Shown: in pieces, positions 28,439-36,781 of the stretch
Position numbering within the stretch: position 1 is the first letter of the stretch
Layout of the letters: the number at the start of each line of letters is the position of its first letter
Assembly (NCBI GenBank): GCA_903928895.1
Contig: CAIYSR010000043.1
Location: 62,001-126,000 of the forward strand
DNA length: 64,000 nucleotides
Direction: 5' to 3'
From: an uncultured Rhodospirillales bacterium
GTDB taxonomy: Bacteria > Pseudomonadota > Alphaproteobacteria > Acetobacterales > Acetobacteraceae
Translations under genes and position numbers: made by a program
The notes under the pieces: generated by a model
The model's input: the letters and a program-made list of their open reading frames with translations, nothing else
Databases searched by the model: none
What the model was told of the DNA's origin: nothing

Positions 28439-29443
28439 ATGTCACAAGATCACGGCCGCCCCGCCACCCGCCCCACCCCGACCCCCGAGCCCCCCCGGCC
28501 CATCCATGTCGACACCAAGCCGACCACCGGCACCCCCGAAGCACACCATGACGGCGGCGGCCACGCCCCGGCCAAACCCGCCGCCGGCACCGGCACCCTC
28601 ACCCTCGCCGGCGTCAGCACCACCGTCACCACCCCGATCACCTTCGGCGACGGCAACTACAAGCTGGTCGACAACGAAGCCAACGCCGTCATCACCGGCG
28701 GCAACGGCAACATCTCCGTCACCGAACTGGCCGCCGGCGCCCAGATCACCCTCGGCAACGGCAACATGAAGATCGAAGCCCGCACCGCCACCGTCACCCT
28801 CGGCACCGGCGACCACCGCGTCGAACTCGGCGGCACCGGCAACCACGTCACCGTCGGCGCCACCAACGGTGCGGCCACCGACCTCACCATGATCCGCGCC
28901 GGCAACGGCAACGCCACTGTGCTCGCCGGCGACGGCAACATGGCCATCAGCGCCGGCGGCGCCGGCAACACCATCACCGTCGGCACCGGCAATGACCGCA
29001 TCGAGCTCGGCGGCGGCACCACCGCCGCCATCACCGCCAACACGCTGAACCTCGGCAACGGCACCAACCACGTCTTCCTGCGCGGCTCCGGCGACACCAT
29101 CAACGACGGCAGCGGCACCGACACCATCTCCGCCATCGGCGCCACCAACGAGACCTTCGTGCTCAACGCCGCCGGCGGCAACGACACCATCGCGGGCTTC
29201 TCCACCACCAACGGCGACGTGCTCAACCTCGGCAAACTCCTCGCCGGCACCGGCGCCCTCGCCGACCTGACCAACCTCTCGAGCTTCGTCACCCTCGCCA
29301 CCCACGCCGACGCCACCCACGCCGCCTGGACCGACACCGTCCTGACCATCGCCGGCAGCGGCGGCACCGCCACCGTCACCCTGCTCAACACCGGCACCCT
29401 CGCGCTCGGTGACCTCACCGCCGCCCACAGCGTCAGCCTCTAA
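28439..29443 (+). CDS. RTX-like calcium-binding repeat protein, probably type I secreted
   Basis: Acidic, Gly/Asn/Thr-rich protein of 334 residues with no N-terminal signal peptide. Residues 1-55 are Pro/His/Thr-rich and disordered. From about 60 the chain is made of short beta-roll-like units such as GGNGNISV, GDGNMAIS, GTGNDRIELGG and GSGDTINDGSGTDTIS. The C-terminal block GGNDTIAGFSTTNGDVLNL matches the end of RTX proteins secreted by type I systems. Codons are extremely GC-biased. The ATG at 28439 has AAGGAA upstream; a longer frame from 28355 would start inside the promoter. The secretion genes are not nearby. The role (adhesin, matrix or surface protein) is inferred only from composition. 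Confidence 0.82.
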   Translation: MSQDHGRPATRPTPTPEPPRPIHVDTKPTTGTPEAHHDGGGHAPAKPAAGTGTLTLAGVSTTVTTPITFGDGNYKLVDNEANAVITGGNGNISVTELAAGAQITLGNGNMKIEARTATVTLGTGDHRVELGGTGNHVTVGATNGAATDLTMIRAGNGNATVLAGDGNMAISAGGAGNTITVGTGNDRIELGGGTTAAITANTLNLGNGTNHVFLRGSGDTINDGSGTDTISAIGATNETFVLNAAGGNDTIAGFSTTNGDVLNLGKLLAGTGALADLTNLSSFVTLATHADATHAAWTDTVLTIAGSGGTATVTLLNTGTLALGDLTAAHSVSL

Positions 29444-29467
29444 CCCCGCAGCCTCCGCGGCGGGGCG

Positions 29468-30094
29468 CTACCCCCCGCCGCGGACCGCCTGCCAGAACGC
29501 ATCGACACTGTTGGTCCGCGGAAACGCCCCCGCCGGCTCCGCCACGCCCAGAAACCGGCACAGCGGTCCCCACCCCTGCGCCACGTCGAACACCAGCAGC
29601 CGCCCCGCCGGAATCGCCGCCCGCACCTCCTCCGTGCGCCGGTGATAAGCCGACAGCGCGCTCACCTTGTCCATCGACCCGCCAAACGTCTGGCCCTCCA
29701 CCACCTCGGCCCCCATCTCCATGCAGGCCCGCACATGCGGCGCCGGAATCGTCGCCCGCTGATCGATCACTACCTTGATCGTCTGCGAAAAACTGTTCCA
29801 CCACGCCTCCTCCGGCCGCCGCGTCAGAATCACCTTGGCCGCGGGATAAAACGCCGCCAGCTCGCGCCAGTAATGCGCACTCGGCCAATCCACCGCACTG
29901 CTATACCCGGCAAACGCCGCCTCCCAATCCACCGCCCGCCGCGCCGCCGCATCCTGCCAATACGGCAGTTGCGCCGGATGCTTCAGCACCTCCTCCATGT
30001 GATGGCACGGCCCGAAGCCCAACTGCTCCAAAGCAATCTTCAACGAAGCCGTCCCGGTCCGGCCGAAGCCGGCGCCGATCACAGACAATGCCAT
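29468..30094 (-). CDS. sulfotransferase-family P-loop protein
   Basis: Protein of 208 residues of the Sulfotransfer_4-like group. The PAPS-binding P loop is seen as VIGAGFGRTGTASLKIALEQ at the N-terminus. The motif KVILTRRPEEAWWNSFSQTI matches the 3'-phosphate-binding strand with a conserved Arg (normally RDP). These proteins are found in many bacteria and fungi, and their acceptors are mostly unknown. The ATG at 30094 is preceded by a G-run. The gene borders the AT-rich island and a dispersed repeat. Confidence 0.85.
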   Translation of the reverse strand: MALSVIGAGFGRTGTASLKIALEQLGFGPCHHMEEVLKHPAQLPYWQDAAARRAVDWEAAFAGYSSAVDWPSAHYWRELAAFYPAAKVILTRRPEEAWWNSFSQTIKVVIDQRATIPAPHVRACMEMGAEVVEGQTFGGSMDKVSALSAYHRRTEEVRAAIPAGRLLVFDVAQGWGPLCRFLGVAEPAGAFPRTNSVDAFWQAVRGGG

Positions 30095-30175
30095 GGTTCC
30101 CCCTTTTTTGCTCTCAGAACCGGCCACGATTGTCCGGATTCCACCCCATCTTGCAACTCACGCGACATCACTGCG

Positions 30176-30239
30176 AAGCAAGGCAAGGCGAGGGCTTCGC
30201 CCCTCGACCCCACCAGGGGCCAAGCCCCTGGACCTTTTT
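30176..30239 (+). repeat. dispersed double-palindrome repeat, copy 2
   Basis: Two palindromes in tandem: GCGAGGGCTTCGCCCCTCG and CCAGGGGCCAAGCCCCTGG, linked by ACCCCA and ending in a T-run (GACCTTTTT). The layout and the conserved GGCAAGGC start match the copies at 4622 and 50931. The T-run would let it end transcription in the + direction. The remainder of the gap up to 30418 is AT-rich and shows no gene. Confidence 0.75.
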
Positions 30240-30418
30240 CCATGAGCGAATTTTAGCCTAACGTCTGGAACAATTGTTCTAAAATGCCACCTTTCAACAA
30301 CCACTCAACCTAGAAGCTGAAAACTGCAGCCGCCCCCCCTTGCCACAACTCATTGCAAATTTAGTAGGAAAAGGGCATATTATTCGACTCGACGATGCGC
30401 AACCGCAGGGAAGTAGAG

Positions 30419-30592
30419 ATGGTTAACATCGCTGGAGGTATAATCCTTGCCGTTATTTTTATGATGGTCGGATTGTTGTTGTTCAAAATGATGTTTATCG
30501 GATTTAACGTTGGATGGAAAACTGGTTGCGTTACCATGACATTATTTGGGGTCATGTTGTTTGGATTGGGGTCTTGTATTTTTGGCGGATAG
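30419..30592 (+). CDS. small two-helix membrane protein
   Basis: Predicted 57-residue membrane protein in an AT-rich island. It contains two hydrophobic helices, IAGGIILAVIFMMVGLLLF and TMTLFGVMLFGLGSCIF, joined by a short basic/aromatic turn. I prefer the ATG at 30419 with GGAAG upstream; one at 30395 would add eight residues. No family is recognised. Codon use is AT-rich and unlike the surrounding core genes, suggesting recent acquisition. Coding status is likely but not certain. Confidence 0.5.
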   Translation: MVNIAGGIILAVIFMMVGLLLFKMMFIGFNVGWKTGCVTMTLFGVMLFGLGSCIFGG

Positions 30593-30933
30593 CAAAGGCC
30601 ATAGCGCTTCCTTCTAAATACATCGTGGGCAGCTGGGCTTACCCGTTACCTTCCTGCCAGTAGCATTCGCCTCCCGTTCAGAGACCCATGAGGGACATCA
30701 ACGCGTTCATCGATATCCAGGACACCACCCACATCCTCCGGACCGCCCTATCGTCGTCGACCCACTTCCGGCACTGAAACGCCCCCAACGACTCTGTCAT
30801 CGACCACCAAGATGCGATAGTCGACACGCCGGCCAGACGCCATTCTGGCTTTCAAATAAAAACCATGAAATACATTTTTCATTGCAATAACTATATCTAG
30901 TATAATAATATTTAATTTATATATTATCATTTT
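30593..30933. other. AT-rich intergenic stretch, no clear gene
   Basis: 341 bases with a very AT-rich segment (about 30890-30933) at the end of the next gene. A 60-codon frame on the minus strand (30748-30930) has no recognisable relatives and no good ribosome site. The plus strand holds only a 29-codon frame from 30688. I see no promoter or repeat that I can defend. Confidence 0.6.
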
Positions 30934-31947
30934 TTATTTAATAAATCTATTATCTAACGAAATTAGTGCCCGTTCACTAAATCCAAACAGAATCGGAATA
31001 CCCAACAAAACTATGCTCCTGAGCGCGGAACAAGGAGCTCCCATCGTACAAGCGCACAATAAATCAGCAAACGTTTGTCCATGCACAGAAAAAGATAGGA
31101 CTCCCCATCCGAGCAAACCGCACCCAATCGTACTCGCGCCAACACCCGTGGCAACCCGACTCAAAATGCGACGAGTATAGGCTTGGTGGACGCCTGTCGG
31201 CTCCACTTCCAAAACTGGCATTCGTGACAAAATACTGATACAACTACCAGCGCCTCCGGCACAAATTATCCCTAAGAACGAAAACATCGGCCAGAAAAAA
31301 CTAGCAGAAGACAAAATTATTAACCCACCTAACGCCCCCAAAAGCCACCATGCGGTCGATGACATACTTTCTTCATATTCATCGGTGTACCCGACCCAAG
31401 AATCATACTCCTCGAACACCGCTCTGAGAGCGCTTCGCGCGACTTCAGGACCCGAAGCCAACCTTTCAAGAGTAGAACGTTTAAGCTTCTCAATCGCCGT
31501 TTTGGGAGTGCCCCACTCCTCCATCCGATCAATGTGGAGCAACCCCTCCATTTGTATTTCAGCGCTCGGACATGCATACGCCCTCAGTTGTCCTTGTTGT
31601 TCGGCATCTCCCACAATTTTCTCAAGTTCATCAATGTCCGTCTCTGCAAGAGCGCGGCCTTCAATCTCCCTCAGGCGCGACAATACATCGTTGACAAATT
31701 GTTCGGGCGGCGCCTCAGCTGCCGCTATGGCCCGCTGGACCATTGTCTCGAACGCCATACGCTCACCTCGAACGTCAGACAGCGTTTGCCCTCGGCGGCG
31801 AGAAGTGGACCTGTCTTTGAACCAATCAAGCATGCTCCCAGCGCACCTTTCACAGGTCACTATTCTGTGAGCATAGCCCGAAGGCAGCGCTTGCGAAATC
31901 CAGCATCTCGGCGCACAGCCGGTCTCCTGAGGTGGAATGCGCACCAT
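30934..31947 (-). CDS. membrane protein of unknown function with N-terminal Cys pairs
   Basis: Protein of up to 337 residues that I do not recognise. From the ATG at 31947 the N-terminus holds C-x3-C and C-x2-C pairs (GCAPRCW and VTCERCAG), which could form a zinc ribbon. If translation starts at the alternative ATG at 31833, these are lost. Residues 55-190 are helical and charged, with a Glu-rich stretch. About 195-240 and 265-320 contain three or four hydrophobic segments, including WWLLGALGGLIILSSASFFW. The C-terminus is short and cytoplasmic-like. The base composition is clearly lower in GC than the core genome. It lies beside toxin-antitoxin remnants, so a defence or mobile-element role is possible but unproven. 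Confidence 0.65.
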   Translation of the reverse strand: MVRIPPQETGCAPRCWISQALPSGYAHRIVTCERCAGSMLDWFKDRSTSRRRGQTLSDVRGERMAFETMVQRAIAAAEAPPEQFVNDVLSRLREIEGRALAETDIDELEKIVGDAEQQGQLRAYACPSAEIQMEGLLHIDRMEEWGTPKTAIEKLKRSTLERLASGPEVARSALRAVFEEYDSWVGYTDEYEESMSSTAWWLLGALGGLIILSSASFFWPMFSFLGIICAGGAGSCISILSRMPVLEVEPTGVHQAYTRRILSRVATGVGASTIGCGLLGWGVLSFSVHGQTFADLLCACTMGAPCSALRSIVLLGIPILFGFSERALISLDNRFIK

Positions 31948-32028
31948 GGCCTCCCAGCGAAACCACGCTCCCCAAATGCTGCCCGCTCATCCTAGGTTAC
32001 ATGTAACCACCGACCGGACCCCTACCCC

Positions 32029-32247
32029 ATGGCCACCACATCCACCCGCAGCCGCTCCCGCATCAAGGTCCACCGCGACCGCCTTCGCGCCCTAGGCCTC
32101 CTCACGATCCAAATCTGTGTCGCCGACACCCGCGCGCTCTCCTTCCGCGCCGAAGCCCACTGCCAATCCGCCGCCGTCGCCGCCAGCCCCCACGCTGCCG
32201 ACGACCAGGCCTTCATCGCCTCACTCGCTGACCTCCCCGACAAATAG
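32029..32247 (+). CDS. MazE-like (DUF3018) antitoxin, apparently orphan
   Basis: Small protein of 72 residues. RSRSRIKVHRDRLRALGLLT and the following IQICVADTRALSFRAEAHCQ match the DUF3018 antitoxins normally paired with a MazF/PemK toxin. The C-terminal LADLPDK ends the usual toxin-binding tail. No mazF follows: the next 300 bases hold no such domain and contain the broken antitoxin on the other strand. It may therefore be a relic, or may neutralise a toxin encoded elsewhere. Confidence 0.7.
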   Translation: MATTSTRSRSRIKVHRDRLRALGLLTIQICVADTRALSFRAEAHCQSAAVAASPHAADDQAFIASLADLPDK

Positions 32248-32298
32248 CGCGCCGCAACTTCCGGACTGTCACCAGCGGACAACGAGCGCAGAGCCGCC

Positions 32299-32558
32299 CT
32301 ACCCCACCTTCTCCGCCAACCACATCCTGATCAACAACGGAGACGGCACACCCGCCACTTCACCGCGATCCAGACCCGCTCCAACAACCCCACCGGCACA
32401 AGCTGCGAAATCGCCGTCGTCGACGGCTTCAGCCTGCTGAACCGCCCCGCCTGCGCCCGCCCCCAATCCACCCGCCCCACCGAATCATGGCTCTCCCAAT
32501 ACGCCCGCTCCTCCGCCTCGCTGGCAAACACCGGCCTTGCCTTGCCTCTCCTGGCCAT
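32299..32558 (-). pseudogene. frameshifted CopG/BrnA-type antitoxin
   Basis: The minus-strand frame from 32558 encodes FASEAEERAYWESHDSVGRV, DWGRAQAGRF and LKPSTTAIS, the start of the CopG_antitoxin family (PF12441) whose partners are BrnT-like toxins. After the LLERVWIAV segment the frame is lost. The expected C-terminus L-I-R-M-W-L-A-E-K-V-G and stop appear one frame away, ending at 32299. By comparison with the expected codons, a net one-base deletion separates the two parts. No toxin gene is adjacent. Sequencing error is an alternative, but the neighbouring substitutions favour real decay. Confidence 0.7.
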
Positions 32559-32706
32559 AGCTACCCCTCTCCCTGCCGCTCAACTCCCGCGCAGCTCCCA
32601 CCCGGATCAAACTCCCGTCCCGCCCCGGAGTAAACGTCACCCCCCCATTCCCATCCCCCCACAGCCATCCTACCCTCCCCCCCAACAACCAAAGGGGAGC
32701 AGAACC

Positions 32707-33501
32707 ATGTCCGACCAAACCCCCGCCCTCCGCTCCCCCCTCCCCTTCGCCGACAACATCGTCGAAGTCGGAACCGACCAGCCCTTCCGCTGGCTCGCCG
32801 CCGGCTGGCGCGATTTCCGCGCCGCCCGCCTCGTCAGCCTCGCGTACGGCCTCATCTTCGTCGCCGCCGGCCTCCTCCTCACGCTCGGCCTGGTCACGCT
32901 CGACCTCATCTACCTCATCGCCCCCCTCACCGTCGGCTTCCTCCTCGTCGGCCCCGCCCTCACCGTCGGCTTCTACGCCATCAGCCGCGACCTCGAATCC
33001 GGCCTCCCCCCCACGCTGGCCGCCGCCCGCTCCGCCTGGCGCCGCAACCCCGCCCCCCTCATGAGCCTCGGCCTGATGCAGGTCCTCTTCCTCGTCGTCT
33101 GGATGCGCTTCGCCGCCATGATCTTCGCCGTCTCCTTCCCCTCCACCACGCTGAACGTCCAGGCCCTCCTCAACGCCGCCCTGTTCACCCAGGACGGCCT
33201 GATCTTCCTCGCGGTCGGAACCGCGGTCGGCGCCGTCATGGCCACCATCGCCTTCGCCTTCGGCGCCTTCTCCCTTCCCCTCCTCCTCGACCGCCGCATC
33301 GGCGTGCTCGAAGCCGTCGTCACCAGCGCGGTCGCCGTCATCATCAACGCCCGCGCCATGGCCGTCTGGGCCGGCCTCGTCGCCCTCTTCACCGGCGCCG
33401 GCCTCGCCGCCGGCTACATCGGCCTCGCCATCACGCTGCCCCTCATCGGCCACGCCACCTGGCACGCCTACCGCGCCGTCATCCGCCGCCCCACCGATTG
33501 A
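32707..33501 (+). CDS. DUF2189 integral membrane protein
   Basis: Membrane protein of 264 residues, family DUF2189, function unknown. The N-terminal cytoplasmic motif DQPFRWLAAGWRDFRAAR is characteristic. About six hydrophobic helices follow, including LIYLIAPLTVGFLLVGPALT and the segment AISRDLESGLPPTLAAARSA between helices. The ATG at 32707 is preceded by AAGGGGAG, a strong ribosome site. The open frame upstream is low-complexity Pro/Ser sequence and is not part of the gene. In relatives it often lies near respiratory or cytochrome genes, but here its neighbours give no hint. Confidence 0.88.
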   Translation: MSDQTPALRSPLPFADNIVEVGTDQPFRWLAAGWRDFRAARLVSLAYGLIFVAAGLLLTLGLVTLDLIYLIAPLTVGFLLVGPALTVGFYAISRDLESGLPPTLAAARSAWRRNPAPLMSLGLMQVLFLVVWMRFAAMIFAVSFPSTTLNVQALLNAALFTQDGLIFLAVGTAVGAVMATIAFAFGAFSLPLLLDRRIGVLEAVVTSAVAVIINARAMAVWAGLVALFTGAGLAAGYIGLAITLPLIGHATWHAYRAVIRRPTD

Positions 33502-33566
33502 CGCCCCCACCTCGCGCCCCCTAGCCTCCCCGACACTACCAAAAACCCAAAGGGGGACCCCAGAAA

Positions 33567-33950
33567 ATGTTCAGCCACATGATGGTCGGCAGCAACGACC
33601 TCGCCCGCTCCAAAATCTTCTACGACGCCATCTTCACCGCCATCGGCGGCAGCGAAGCCATCGTCGACTCCCGCGGCCGCCTGATCTACGCCCACAACGG
33701 CGGCCGCTTCCTCGTCACCAAGCCGATCGACGGCCAGCCCGCCACCCACGCCAACGGCAGCACCATCGGCTTCGCCATGGCCAGCCCCGAACAGGCCGAT
33801 GCCTGGCACGCCGCCGGCGTCGCCCATGGCGGCACCGCCATCGAGGACCCCCCGGGCATCCGCCAGTCCCCCACCGCCAAGCTCTACCTCGCCTACCTGC
33901 GCGATCCCGACGGCAACAAGCTCTGCGCGCTCCACCGCATGGCCGCCTGA
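33567..33950 (+). CDS. VOC/glyoxalase-like protein
   Basis: Protein of 127 residues with the paired beta-alpha-beta-beta-beta fold of the vicinal oxygen chelate superfamily. FSHMMVGSNDLARSKIFYDA is the first module, with the metal-ligand His at its start. YLAYLRDPDGNKLCALHRMA closes the second module. Members range from lactoylglutathione lyases to resistance proteins and dioxygenases; the substrate is not predictable. A run AAAGGGGGA precedes the start. Confidence 0.85.
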   Translation: MFSHMMVGSNDLARSKIFYDAIFTAIGGSEAIVDSRGRLIYAHNGGRFLVTKPIDGQPATHANGSTIGFAMASPEQADAWHAAGVAHGGTAIEDPPGIRQSPTAKLYLAYLRDPDGNKLCALHRMAA

Positions 33951-33996
33951 TCCAGTCAGGGCCGCCCCACGGCGGCCCTGACGACGGCCTGGCACC

Positions 33997-35220
33997 ATGC
34001 ACCCCTACCGCGCGCTGCTGACCAACCCAGGCTTCCGCCGCTTCTGGCTGGGCCTGATGCTCGTCATGCTGGCCGACGAATTCGTCCGCACCACCCTGAT
34101 CTGGCGGCTTTACGTCATCACCGGCTCATCGGAAGCCGTCGGTCTGCTGATGGTCTGCTTCACCGCCCCCCTCATCGCCGGCGGCCTGATCGCGGGCCCG
34201 CTGCTCGACCGCTTCCCCCGCGCCCGCGTCATGGCCGCCGACGCCACGCTCCGCACCACCGCCCTGCTCCTCGGCGCCGCCATCCTCGCCGCCGACCCCA
34301 CCGCGTTCCTGGCACAGGCCACCCTCTACGTCATCGCCTTCATCCAGGGCGCCCTCACCATGATCCTCCTCGGCGGCGCCCCGTCGGCCATTGCCGAGCT
34401 CGTCCCCCCCGAACACCGCTCCGCCGCCAACGCGCTCGAAATGCTCGCCTTCACCGCCGGCGGCGCCCTCGGCCCGCTCATCGCCGGCCTCCTCGCCGAC
34501 CACATCCCGATCTCCGGCGCCCTCCTCCTCGCCGCCCTCGCCTACGCCACGTTCGCCGTCACCATCCGCGCCATGCCGCTCGGGGGCGGTCGCCCGTCGA
34601 ACCTGGCCGCCAAGGTGAACTGGCGCCAAAGCGGCGTGTTCCAGCCCAGCGTCGCCATCATCACGATCATGTTCTTCGTCATCAACATCGCCGGTGGCGC
34701 CATCGGCGTCTTCCTGCCGGTGATCGTCGATCGCGGACTCGGCCTCGGCGCCGACACCTACGGCACCCTGCTCGCCGCCATCGGCATCGGCGGCAGCGTC
34801 GGCGCCCTCGTCGCCGGCACCTTCTCCGACACCGCCCGCCTGCCCGCCGCCGTCGCCGCCACCCAGATCGCCATCGGCCTCGCCCTCCTCCCCGTCATCT
34901 GGACCATCGCCACCCCCGTCCCCTCCCTCACAGTGACGATCATCTGCTTCTTCTTCTTCGGCCTGTTCTCCGGCCCACTCACGGTCTGGGCGCAGACCAT
35001 CCGCATGCGCTTCATCGCCCCGCAGTGGCGCGGTCGCGCCTTCGCCTCGATGCGCATGATCATGCAATCCGGCCGCCCCGTCGGCGGCGCCATCGGGGGG
35101 CTCGCCATCGCGGCCATGCCAATCGCCCCCTGCCTCATCGCCGCCACCGCCACCATCATCCTGCCCGCCGCCCTCGCGCTGCTCCACCCCGCCATGAACC
35201 GCCCCCTCCCGCCCGCCTGA
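33997..35220 (+). CDS. MFS transporter (EntS-like group)
   Basis: Twelve-helix major facilitator of 407 residues in the MFS_3/EntS-like group that exports siderophores, drugs or other metabolites. It starts at the ATG 33997; the N-terminus RALLTNPGFRRFWLGLMLVM is typical. The loop after helix 2 has LLDRFPRARVMAADATLR, the reduced form of the DxxxR-type motif A. The second half begins near residue 215. An inverted repeat with a T-run (AACGCTTGAAGCGGTTTT, about 35226-35243) follows the stop and may end its transcript. The substrate is unknown. Confidence 0.88.
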   Translation: MHPYRALLTNPGFRRFWLGLMLVMLADEFVRTTLIWRLYVITGSSEAVGLLMVCFTAPLIAGGLIAGPLLDRFPRARVMAADATLRTTALLLGAAILAADPTAFLAQATLYVIAFIQGALTMILLGGAPSAIAELVPPEHRSAANALEMLAFTAGGALGPLIAGLLADHIPISGALLLAALAYATFAVTIRAMPLGGGRPSNLAAKVNWRQSGVFQPSVAIITIMFFVINIAGGAIGVFLPVIVDRGLGLGADTYGTLLAAIGIGGSVGALVAGTFSDTARLPAAVAATQIAIGLALLPVIWTIATPVPSLTVTIICFFFFGLFSGPLTVWAQTIRMRFIAPQWRGRAFASMRMIMQSGRPVGGAIGGLAIAAMPIAPCLIAATATIILPAALALLHPAMNRPLPPA

Positions 35221-35267
35221 TAAAAAAACGCTTGAAGCGGTTTTGCGCCGGCGATAGGAATAATTTC

Positions 35268-35882
35268 ATGGTCACCGCGCCGGTTCAGGCCCTGCCCGCC
35301 CTTCATTCGCTCCCCACGGCGCCGGAGTTCGCGCGCCGTCTCGCCACGATTCTTGCCGGCCTGGTCGCCGCCATCGCCCATGTCCTGCTGCGCCATCCGC
35401 GCCGCATCGCCCTCATCGTCCCGCTCTGCGCCCGCCTCAGCCTGGCCGCCGCCCGCTTCGTCCGTCTCGCCGACCGCCTCGCCGCGGGCCCCCCGGCCAA
35501 ACCCAGGCACCGCGCCCCCCGCCCCGGCGGCCCGTGCCCGGTACGGCTGCCCACGGCCTTCGGCTGGCTCCTCACCGATCTCCGCCACGAAGCCGCCCTC
35601 TACCACCTCCGCCTCGAGGCCCTGCTTACCGAACCCACGGCAGCCGAAATCATCGCCGCCAGCCCCGCCGCCGCCCGCATCCTGCGCCCGATCTGCCGCA
35701 TGCTGGGCCTCCGCCCCACCGTCCTGCCAGCGCTGGCGCCCAGGCGACGCCCTCCCGCACCGCGCCCGCCCCGGCCACGATCCCGCCCCCGCGCCACCTT
35801 CTCCCTGGCATTCCCCGCCCCACCTGCCCCGCCCGAGCCGGCGCCACGCCATCCATACCCGCTCTACCTGCGCCCGCCGTGA
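35268..35882 (+). CDS. hypothetical basic, Pro/Arg-rich protein
   Basis: Protein of 204 residues with no recognised family. The ATG at 35268 has AGGAA upstream. Residues 12-60 include an amphipathic or membrane-associated helix (FARRLATILAGLVAAIAHVL). A conserved-looking core FGWLLTDLRHEAALYHLRLE with LLTEPTAAEIIAASPAAARI follows. The C-terminal third is a Pro/Arg-rich disordered tail. The core suggests a real gene; the tail is strongly biased by GC-rich codons. It is placed between two transporter genes and appears monocistronic. Confidence 0.6.
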   Translation: MVTAPVQALPALHSLPTAPEFARRLATILAGLVAAIAHVLLRHPRRIALIVPLCARLSLAAARFVRLADRLAAGPPAKPRHRAPRPGGPCPVRLPTAFGWLLTDLRHEAALYHLRLEALLTEPTAAEIIAASPAAARILRPICRMLGLRPTVLPALAPRRRPPAPRPPRPRSRPRATFSLAFPAPPAPPEPAPRHPYPLYLRPP

Positions 35883-35952
35883 AATCCGCGCCGGCCCCGG
35901 CCCCGATCGCACATCCATTTCGTTACGAAAACAAAACTACCCAGTCTGCCGC

Positions 35953-36720
35953 TCAGAAATACGCCCGCCGAAAGAATATCGCCGTCATCACCACCGTCAC
36001 CGCGATGATCACCCTGCGCACCACCGAAGCCGGCAACATCTGCCCCACCCGCGCCCCGGCATACCCCCCCGCCAGCCCGCCCAGCAGCAATGCGATGGTT
36101 TGCGGCCACCACACCTGCCCCGCCACCACGAAACACACCACCGCGATCGAGTTCATCGCGCTCACCACCATCGTCCGGGTCGGGTTGAGCTGCTTGAGGT
36201 CGGCCCCATCCAGCAGGGACCACACCGCCAGCATCATGATCCCCACCGCCCCCCCGAAATACCCGCCATAGACCCCCAGCACGAACTGCACCGGCAACAG
36301 CGCCCCCGCGCCCAGATGCACCCGCGCCCGCAGCCAGGCCCCGGCATCACGCCCGAACGCAAACGTCACCGCCGCAAACAGCAGCAGCCACGGGATCACC
36401 GCGTCGAACGTCGCCACCGGCGTCACCAGCAGCAGGATCGCCCCCGCCAGCCCCCCCGCCACGCTGGTCCCCAGCACCACCGCGAACTTCACGCCCGCGA
36501 GGCCGCGGAACCCGACCTTCCCCGCCCCCGTGGTGTAGGCATAGGCGCTGGCCAACGTCCCCGGCACCAATGCCACGGTCGAGGACGCATTGGCCGCCAC
36601 CGATGGCAAGCCGACCAGCACCATGGCCGGAAAACTCACGAACGAGCCGCCCCCGGCCAGCGCATTCATCGTCCCCGCCAGCAGCCCGGCGGCGAACAGG
36701 ATCAGGATATCGAGCAGCAC
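35953..36720 (-). CDS. TauE/SafE family permease
   Basis: Inner-membrane protein of 255 residues with eight hydrophobic segments in two repeats. LLAGTMNALAGGGSFVSFPA marks the first repeat and YGGYFGGAVGIMMLAVWSLL the second; both are hallmarks of the TauE/SafE (DUF81) family. Members export sulfite, sulfoacetate or other sulfonate/organic anions. No sulfur gene is directly adjacent. Confidence 0.9.
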   Translation of the reverse strand: MLLDILILFAAGLLAGTMNALAGGGSFVSFPAMVLVGLPSVAANASSTVALVPGTLASAYAYTTGAGKVGFRGLAGVKFAVVLGTSVAGGLAGAILLLVTPVATFDAVIPWLLLFAAVTFAFGRDAGAWLRARVHLGAGALLPVQFVLGVYGGYFGGAVGIMMLAVWSLLDGADLKQLNPTRTMVVSAMNSIAVVCFVVAGQVWWPQTIALLLGGLAGGYAGARVGQMLPASVVRRVIIAVTVVMTAIFFRRAYF

Positions 36721-36781
36721 CGCATCTCTCCCGGCAGGACGGCGCCCACAGCCACCCTGCCGGACCCCTCCGCCGCCGAGT

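Noticed and set aside
28442-29428. Glycine/valine-rich minus-strand frame opposite the RTX-like gene
   Set aside because: It mirrors the repeat codons of the plus-strand gene; no start site, and the promoter points the other way.
30748-30930. 60-codon minus-strand frame in the AT-rich gap
   Set aside because: No ribosome site, no recognisable homologue, and it is partly pure A/T sequence.
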